NCBI GenBank assembly: GCA_017882205.1
Contig: JADGPY010000034.1
Span: 1-11,304 of the forward strand
Source: Chitinophagaceae bacterium
GTDB lineage: Bacteria > Bacteroidota > Bacteroidia > Chitinophagales > Chitinophagaceae
Direction of reading: 5' to 3'
Length of the DNA stretch: 11,304 nucleotides
Positions 7,988-11,304 of this stretch are shown in pieces; positions within the stretch are counted from its first letter, which is position 1; each line of letters opens with the position of its first letter. The translations under genes were made by a program, and so were the position numbers. The notes beneath the pieces are model-generated. The model was not told where the DNA came from. It was given only the letters and a program-made list of their open reading frames with translations, and made no database searches.

Positions 7988-8282
7988 TCCAGGTTTAATG
8001 TGTATCGTTGCGCGAGCACATGCTCTAGCAAAGCTTTCGCGTTAAATTCGAAGCCTATCAACAACTCAGTTGGACCATTGATGATATTGCCTTGTCCAGG
8101 CGGGTTGATTGGAAGCGCCCCGACCTCGGGCAGCGATCGGGGCGCTTCCGGCGACCTGAGCGCTAATCCACCCGCCCGCCCGATGGCGTTCTTCATCAGT
8201 CAACCCACGGCTTGTTCACCTCAATGATCGTAAGAGGATTACTATCGCTCTTGCTCAAAGGGTACTTCACGCCAAACCTGGA
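7988..8282. other. GC-rich foreign-looking island bounded by 9-bp inverted repeats
   Basis: The interval between the phosphorylase homologue and the PLD gene differs sharply from its surroundings: 64 of the 90 bases at 8101-8190 are G or C (71%), whereas the flanking genes are AT-rich. The edges carry a perfect 9-bp inverted repeat, TCCAGGTTT (7988-7996) and AAACCTGGA (8274-8282). Inside are a large nested hairpin (8099-8176) and a minus-strand coding fragment. No transposase is present, and I saw no clear target-site duplication. A miniature transposable element, a gene scrap delivered with its terminator, or a structured RNA are all possible. Two open frames across it (plus 8000-8227, minus 7921-8196) run through the hairpin and are not convincing genes. 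Confidence 0.5.
8099..8176. repeat. Nested GC-rich hairpin with bulge
   Basis: The inner stem is a perfect 13-bp inverted repeat, GGAAGCGCCCCGA (8111-8123) against TCGGGGCGCTTCC (8137-8149), around a 13-base loop. The outer stem pairs GGCGGGTTGATT (8099-8110) with AATCCACCCGCC (8165-8176), 11 of 12 positions. It is contiguous with the inner stem on the 5' side and offset by a 15-base bulge (8150-8164, containing the palindrome AGCGCT) on the 3' side. No U-run follows on either strand, so it is not a simple intrinsic terminator. Confidence 0.85.
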
Positions 8283-8290
8283 GGCTTTTT
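8196..8290 (-). pseudogene. Minus-strand C-terminal coding fragment inside the island
   Basis: From just after a TAA (rc of 8291-8293) to the TGA at 8196-8198, the minus strand is open for 31 codons: QKASRFGVKYPLSKSDSNPL then TIIEVNKPWVD. It reads like the end of a real protein. It has no start codon and begins close to the 9-bp inverted repeat, so the body of the gene would have been left behind when the piece arrived. I do not recognise the family. Its stop overlaps an ATG (TGATG) that opens the minus-strand frame 8196-7921, but that frame translates the hairpin and then antisense of the phosphorylase gene, so I do not call it. Confidence 0.35.
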
Positions 8291-8319
8291 GTTATATAGT
8301 TTAATTAATTTCATTAACT

Positions 8320-9501
8320 ATGTACGATGTAAAACAAAAAACTTCATCTGAATATTTGGCCCGGAATAAAGTAAAATTAATTCACGGTGGTAAGGAATAT
8401 TTTGATGTGCTTTTATCCCTGATTAATCAGGCCAGCGAAAGTATTCACTTGCAGACCTATATTTATGATGACGATGAAACAGGCATCCAGATTGCAGATG
8501 CGTTAAAGGCCGCTGCCAAAAGAAATGTGCAGGTATATTTATTGCCAGATGGATATGCTTCACAGGGTATGTCTAAATATTTTATTTATAAGCTGAAAGA
8601 ATCTGGTGTACATTTTCGTTTTTTTGAACCCTTTTTTAAAAGCAAACAATATTATTTCGGCAGAAGGTTGCATCATAAAGTATTTGTTGCAGATACAAAG
8701 TTTGCCCTTGTAGGCGGGATAAATATTACCAATCGCTACAATGATATGCCCAGAAAGCCTGCCTGGCTTGATTTTGCTCTGTATGCCGAGGGTGAAATCG
8801 CCAGAGAGCTTTGTGTGCTTTGCTGGAAAACATGGAATGGCTATCCTGCAAAAATGGGCATTACTCCTTGCGAAGAAAAACAGCTATTGTTTGATTTTAA
8901 GGAAGAAGAAACAAGCAAGGTAAGAATGAGGCGGAACGATTGGGTGCGGCGGAAAAATGAAATTTCTGCAACCTATATTGAAATGTTCCGGAATGCCCGG
9001 TCCCATATAACCATTGTGTGCAGTTATTTTTTGCCCGGAAGAATGATCCGCAGGCTATTGAGTAATGCTGCCAAACGCGGAGTAAAAATAAAGGTGATTA
9101 TTGCAGGCCCTTCGGATGTGAGGCTGGCAAAAAATGCAGAACGATGGATGTATGACTGGCTGATACGAAATAAAATAGACCTGTACGAATATCAGCCTGT
9201 TGTTTTGCATGCTAAAGTGGCCGTATGTGATAGCGAATGGCTTACTATAGGCTCATACAATATAAACAACCTCAGTGCCTACGCCAGCATTGAATTAAAC
9301 TTAGATGTCCATAATGCTGATTTTGCTATAGGGGTGGAACAAATGCTGGAAACCATCATTCAAAATGATTGTATTGCCATTACCAGGGAAGAACTGATGC
9401 ATTCGAAAAATATTTTTAAACAGTTTATTCGTTGGTGCTCTTATGAAATTATCCGTATCATCTTCTACCTGCTGACTTTTTACTACAAACAAAAAGTTTA
9501 A
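8320..9501 (+). CDS. Phospholipase D-like / cardiolipin synthase (ClsB-type)
   Basis: A 393-residue protein with two HKD phosphatidyltransferase motifs: LHHKVFVAD (H118, K120, D125) followed by GGINI, and LHAKVAVCD (H297, K299, D304) followed by GSYNINN. This duplicated arrangement is that of cardiolipin synthases and related PLD enzymes, which join phospholipid head groups at the membrane. Unlike ClsA there is no N-terminal pair of membrane segments. A single hydrophobic stretch near the C-terminus (YEIIRIIFYLLTFYY), preceded by basic residues, resembles ClsB-type proteins and would tether it to the membrane. Both catalytic sets are complete. The ATG at 8320 is the first plausible start and lacks a Shine-Dalgarno. 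Only 37 bases separate it from the GC-rich island. It may once have been co-transcribed with the phosphorylase homologue; no promoter is evident now. Confidence 0.9.
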   Translation: MYDVKQKTSSEYLARNKVKLIHGGKEYFDVLLSLINQASESIHLQTYIYDDDETGIQIADALKAAAKRNVQVYLLPDGYASQGMSKYFIYKLKESGVHFRFFEPFFKSKQYYFGRRLHHKVFVADTKFALVGGINITNRYNDMPRKPAWLDFALYAEGEIARELCVLCWKTWNGYPAKMGITPCEEKQLLFDFKEEETSKVRMRRNDWVRRKNEISATYIEMFRNARSHITIVCSYFLPGRMIRRLLSNAAKRGVKIKVIIAGPSDVRLAKNAERWMYDWLIRNKIDLYEYQPVVLHAKVAVCDSEWLTIGSYNINNLSAYASIELNLDVHNADFAIGVEQMLETIIQNDCIAITREELMHSKNIFKQFIRWCSYEIIRIIFYLLTFYYKQKV

Positions 9502-9571
9502 TGGCTATTCAGCCTCAGCAATCGAACCTTAATAGTAAAATGAACGTTGGGTTAATAAAATCTCCTATAGC

Positions 9572-9585
9572 CTGACCAATCTCAT
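9572..9585. promoter_or_regulatory. Weak FNR-like palindrome upstream of the second hsp20
   Basis: CTGAC-CAAT-CTCAT keeps only the TGA-N6-TCA skeleton of the Crp/FNR box. Its centre (9578.5) lies 51.5 bases before the first base of the hsp20 -7 element, the same distance as at the nitroreductase promoter. On sequence alone this site is weak. Confidence 0.22.
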
Positions 9586-9605
9586 TGTTTATACTGACCA
9601 TCGTC

Positions 9606-9637
9606 TTTGCTTGCTCCTCTTGTAAAAAATACATTTG
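9606..9637 (+). promoter_or_regulatory. Bacteroidota-type promoter for the second hsp20
   Basis: TTTG (9606-9609), a 20-base spacer and TACATTTG (9630-9637) match the Bacteroidota primary-sigma consensus TTTG/TAnnTTTG exactly. Transcription would start around 9643, leaving a leader of about 40 bases before the ATG at 9683. Confidence 0.68.
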
Positions 9638-9670
9638 TTTTATAAACAATAATCCAATTACCAAAAACAA

Positions 9671-9678
9671 AAGGAGGT
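9671..9678 (+). promoter_or_regulatory. Unusually strong Shine-Dalgarno for the second hsp20
   Basis: AAGGAGGT ends 4 bases before the ATG at 9683, a near-perfect anti-16S match. No other gene in this window has anything comparable, and Bacteroidota genes generally lack strong Shine-Dalgarno sequences. It fixes the start codon. Confidence 0.85.
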
Positions 9679-9682
9679 AAAA

Positions 9683-10123
9683 ATGGGAACGCAAGCATTA
9701 GCTAAAGTAGCTGAAAAAATGCCGTATGTATTTGATGATTTCTTCAAACCTTGGAATGAATGGTTTGATGGCGGTTTCGGTGGTCGGTTGACGAATGTAC
9801 CGGCTGTGAATATTGTGGAGCAAAAAGATGAATACCTGGTATCATTGGCAGCACCCGGGTTGAAAAAAGATGATTTTAACATCAATGTGGATGGTAATAT
9901 GATTACCATCAGCAGCGAGAAGGAAGAGAACAAGGAAGAAAAGGGCAAATTGTTTACCCGGAAAGAGTATAACTATTCATCTTTCAGCCGCAGCTTCACC
10001 TTGCCAGAAGAAATCAACAAGGAAAAAATCGAAGCAAAGTATGAAGAAGGTGTACTGAAAATTTCGCTTCCCCGCAAAGAAGGTTCTAAAAAGCTTTCAG
10101 CGAAACACATCGCTGTTAAATAA
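9683..10123 (+). CDS. Hsp20 / alpha-crystallin family small heat-shock protein (copy 2)
   Basis: A 146-residue holding chaperone. The N-terminal arm is rich in aromatics (YVFDDFFKPWNEWFDGGFGG), as in many bacterial Hsp20s, where it binds clients. The alpha-crystallin domain begins at NVPAVNIVEQKDEYLVSLAAPG and ends with EKIEAKYEEGVLKISLPRKE, the conserved signature. FSRSFTLPEEI is the typical beta-strand before it. A short lysine-rich tail ends in KHIAVK, where IAV is an I-x-I/V anchor. It is a standalone unit: an exact Bacteroidota promoter, a strong ribosome binding site and a terminator (10145-10171) all flank it. It is closer to the canonical family than the first Hsp20 (5877-6323). The two may form separate or mixed oligomers, which the sequence cannot decide. 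Confidence 0.95.
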   Translation: MGTQALAKVAEKMPYVFDDFFKPWNEWFDGGFGGRLTNVPAVNIVEQKDEYLVSLAAPGLKKDDFNINVDGNMITISSEKEENKEEKGKLFTRKEYNYSSFSRSFTLPEEINKEKIEAKYEEGVLKISLPRKEGSKKLSAKHIAVK

Positions 10124-10143
10124 GCCAGCTACGGGATGGCTTA
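10121..10143 (+). repeat. Small hairpin overlapping the hsp20 stop codon
   Basis: TAAGCCA (10121-10127, including the stop TAA) pairs perfectly with TGGCTTA (10137-10143) around a 9-base loop. It lies directly in front of the GC-rich terminator hairpin. It may protect the 3' end of the message or be a relic. Confidence 0.45.
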
Positions 10144-10144
10144 C

Positions 10145-10176
10145 TGCCCCGCCATAAAGGTTGGCGGGGCATTTTC
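10145..10176 (+). terminator. Rho-independent terminator of the second hsp20
   Basis: TGCCCCGCCA (10145-10154) and TGGCGGGGCA (10162-10171) form a perfect 10-bp stem with a 7-base loop, followed by TTTTC. It ends the hsp20 transcript and isolates it from the downstream coiled-coil gene. The remaining intergenic sequence to 10396 holds the FNR-like box and promoter candidate listed separately. Confidence 0.85.
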
Positions 10177-10258
10177 GATTAATTCATTTGAGATGGCAGA
10201 ATTAAAAGCGAAATGCATATTCATTTTAAATCTTCCTGAAATTAGTATTTACGTGGTA

Positions 10259-10272
10259 TTGACCAAGATCAG
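10259..10272. promoter_or_regulatory. FNR-like palindrome upstream of the coiled-coil gene
   Basis: TTGAC-CAAG-ATCAG matches 8 of 10 defined positions of TTGAT-N4-ATCAA, including the outer 5' T. It ends 3 bases before the candidate -33 element at 10276, so its spacing to the promoter differs from the other sites. Confidence 0.3.
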
Positions 10273-10275
10273 ATT

Positions 10276-10308
10276 TTTGGCTGATGAATATTCTTTCTAA
10301 TACTTTTT
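10276..10308 (+). promoter_or_regulatory. Candidate promoter for the coiled-coil / DUF2892 pair
   Basis: TTTG (10276-10279) is followed after 21 bases by TACTTTTT (10301-10308), seven of eight positions fitting with the TAnnTTTG form. Transcription would start near 10315, about 80 bases before the ATG at 10397. Confidence 0.4.
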
Positions 10309-10396
10309 TACAACGCTACCTTTATAATAAATCAATTTATAAAACACCGTGTGCAAGATATTTTTACTCATAATAGACACTAAAAAACTGGATTAT

Positions 10397-10774
10397 ATGC
10401 CAGAGTTGAAATTAAGACAATTACAGTACGAAAGTGATACATGGAAACGATTGCTGGGTTTTATAATGGACGAAAATATTCACCTGAAATATAGGCTTTC
10501 GGAAGTGCTTAAAGATAAATTCAATAAAAATTTACTTGAAGAAGTTGAAATTTTTCAAAGCAGATTTTTAAAGGAAGATGCATTGATTGGTTTGCTGCGG
10601 AATGAGGTGGTTGAATTGGATAAACTGCTGGTGAGGGAAATATTTGAAGACAGTAGAATCATCAAAGAAATTGATAGAAAACTGAAGAAGCTCCGTAACA
10701 ATATAATTATTGCTGAAAAACAATTCGGCAAGTTGAAATCAGAGTTTAACAATTACCTGTCAGAAAATATTTAG
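10397..10774 (+). CDS. Coiled-coil protein of unknown function
   Basis: From the ATG at 10397 this is a 125-residue, almost entirely helical, highly charged protein with no cysteine, no signal peptide and no membrane segment. It begins MPELKLRQLQYESDTWKRLL. Heptad-like runs of Leu/Ile with Lys/Glu (for example LLRNEVVELDKLLVREIFED and IIKEIDRKLKKLRNNIIIAE) predict a coiled coil over most of its length. An in-frame GTG at 10349 would add 16 residues, but these look like leader sequence; 10397 is preferred. I do not recognise a named family. The single Trp and the DENIHLKYRLSEVLKD segment may be diagnostic. It is followed after 17 bases by the DUF2892 gene, so the two are likely co-transcribed, separate from hsp20 by a terminator. 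A cytoplasmic structural or adaptor role in stress is a guess from context. Confidence 0.78.
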   Translation: MPELKLRQLQYESDTWKRLLGFIMDENIHLKYRLSEVLKDKFNKNLLEEVEIFQSRFLKEDALIGLLRNEVVELDKLLVREIFEDSRIIKEIDRKLKKLRNNIIIAEKQFGKLKSEFNNYLSENI

Positions 10775-10791
10775 TATTAAAATTATACACT

Positions 10792-10989
10792 ATGAAATAT
10801 AATGTAGGTAAAACAGATAGAAATATCCGGATTGTATTGGGTATTATAATCGCTGCCGCAGGAGTTTATTTCACATCATGGTGGGGAATAGTAGCCATAG
10901 TGCCCTTGGTTACTGCTTTCATAGGGTTTTGCCCGCTATACCCAGTGTTCGGGATTAATACTGGTAAAACAAAAATAGAGGTAAACTAA
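10792..10989 (+). CDS. DUF2892 (YgaP-like) small membrane protein
   Basis: A 65-residue inner-membrane protein. MKYNVGKTDRNIRIVLGIII opens with the conserved N-D/R-N-R-I start and runs into a first membrane helix. The second helix (WWGIVAIVPLVTAFIGF) leads to the signature CPLYPVFGINT. This is the DUF2892 domain also found as the membrane part of YgaP rhodanese proteins, but no rhodanese is attached. The function of stand-alone members is unknown. The single cysteine at the end of helix two is conserved in the family as I know it. It starts 17 bases after the coiled-coil gene and is convergent with the regulator on the other strand, with 40 bases between their stops and no obvious terminator hairpin. 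Confidence 0.88.
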   Translation: MKYNVGKTDRNIRIVLGIIIAAAGVYFTSWWGIVAIVPLVTAFIGFCPLYPVFGINTGKTKIEVN

Positions 10990-11029
10990 CTACCGGGCTT
11001 AGGAAAAACCACCCTACTCTACACGATTT

Positions 11030-11304
11030 TTAATTAATCAAATGCTCCAGTTTTTTCTGATTGATAATAGTAATATTACCATCCTTTATATCAATGAGTT
11101 TTTCACTGCGAAAATCACTGAGTGTACGAATGAGTGACTCGGTTGCGGTACCGGCAATAGTTGCCAGGTTTTCCCGACTGATGTCAATAACAAATTTTTC
11201 TTCCTTTGTTTGCTGATATTTTTTTTGCAGCATCATAAGCGCTTCTGCTACTTTTTTGCGAAGTGAATTATAAGCCAGACCCAATAACTGATTCTCTTTT
11301 TCAG
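11030..11304 (-). CDS. Crp/Fnr-family transcriptional regulator, C-terminal part (runs off the right edge)
   Basis: The minus strand is open from the window edge to the TAA at 11030-11032, about 90 codons. It carries the end of the dimerisation helix (EKENQLLGLAYNSLRKKVAE) and a Crp-type winged helix-turn-helix: ISRENLATIAGTATESLIRT holds helix-turn-recognition helix, then LSDFRSEKLIDIKDGNITII forms the wing. The recognition helix has T-x-S-x-x-R, as in Fnr/Crp proteins (E. coli FNR has E-x-x-S-R). The cyclic-nucleotide-like sensor domain lies outside the window, so the ligand (haem, Fe-S, redox, none) cannot be told. A TTG at 11282-11284 is not the start; the frame continues upstream without a stop. 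Its position beside genes with FNR-like boxes suggests it regulates them. Confidence 0.9.
   Translation of the reverse strand, partial: EKENQLLGLAYNSLRKKVAEALMMLQKKYQQTKEEKFVIDISRENLATIAGTATESLIRTLSDFRSEKLIDIKDGNITIINQKKLEHLIN

Noticed and set aside
8099..8176. Interpretation of the hairpin as an integron attC site or a rho-independent terminator
   Set aside because: No inverse-core/core pair in the correct arrangement around the stem, no integrase or cassette array, and no U-run on either side.
7921..8196. Minus-strand 91-codon frame whose ATG overlaps a stop (TGATG)
   Set aside because: It translates the GC-rich hairpin and then the antisense of the phosphorylase C-terminus, and has no recognisable domain. 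The overlap looks like coupling but is more likely chance.
8000..8227. Plus-strand 75-codon frame across the island
   Set aside because: Serine/proline/alanine-rich, low-complexity translation produced by GC-rich DNA. It is antisense to the more protein-like minus-strand fragment, and no start signal is visible.
10193..10300. 35-codon plus-strand ORF (MAELKAKCIFILNLPEISIY...) between hsp20 and the coiled-coil gene
   Set aside because: No ribosome binding site, no recognisable similarity, and it overlaps the FNR-like box and candidate promoter, which explain the region better.

Overview
The window looks like a chromosomal segment of a Bacteroidota bacterium, most like Chitinophagaceae or a relative. 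Three things point there. The genes are AT-rich. Most starts lack a Shine-Dalgarno sequence. Several intergenic regions carry the Bacteroidota-type promoter pattern, TTTG at -33 and TAnnTTTG at -7. The protein set (Bacteroidota-style FtsH, a short GT35 alpha-glucan phosphorylase homologue, two Hsp20s, a DUF2892 protein) also fits. The assignment is inference from sequence features, not a database match.

Layout. The left end (1-447) has no intact gene and holds minus-strand coding remnants; one resembles the C-terminus of a thiamine-diphosphate dehydrogenase E1 alpha subunit. A small nitroreductase follows on the minus strand (448-981). Divergent from it is a plus-strand run: ftsH (1211-3172), a type II Ca2+-like P-type ATPase (3201-5798), a first Hsp20 (5877-6323) and a phosphorylase-like glycosyltransferase (6336-7982). 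A GC-rich foreign-looking island with nested hairpins (7988-8282) interrupts the run. It is followed by a cardiolipin-synthase-like PLD protein (8320-9501), a second Hsp20 with its own promoter, a very strong ribosome binding site and a terminator (9683-10171), a coiled-coil protein of unknown function (10397-10774) and a DUF2892 membrane protein (10792-10989). A convergent Crp/Fnr-type regulator runs off the right edge (11030-11304).

How it may work together. The content is a stress and maintenance cassette: membrane protein quality control (FtsH), protein holding (two Hsp20s), cation export, phospholipid remodelling, reserve-glucan use, flavin redox chemistry and a Crp/Fnr regulator. It recalls the hypoxia/dormancy regulon DosR of mycobacteria (Hsp20, CtpF-type ATPase, nitroreductases) and the proteobacterial transmissible stress-tolerance loci (Hsp20 plus FtsH), but it is neither. 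FNR-like palindromes (TGA-N6-TCA, two of them exact TGAT-N4-ATCA) lie upstream of five transcription units, so the Crp/Fnr protein at the right edge may control the cassette.

The points most worth a second look are this possible regulon, the alanine in place of the pyridoxal-phosphate lysine in the phosphorylase homologue, and the GC-rich hairpin island. I saw no tRNA, rRNA, CRISPR array or intact transposase.
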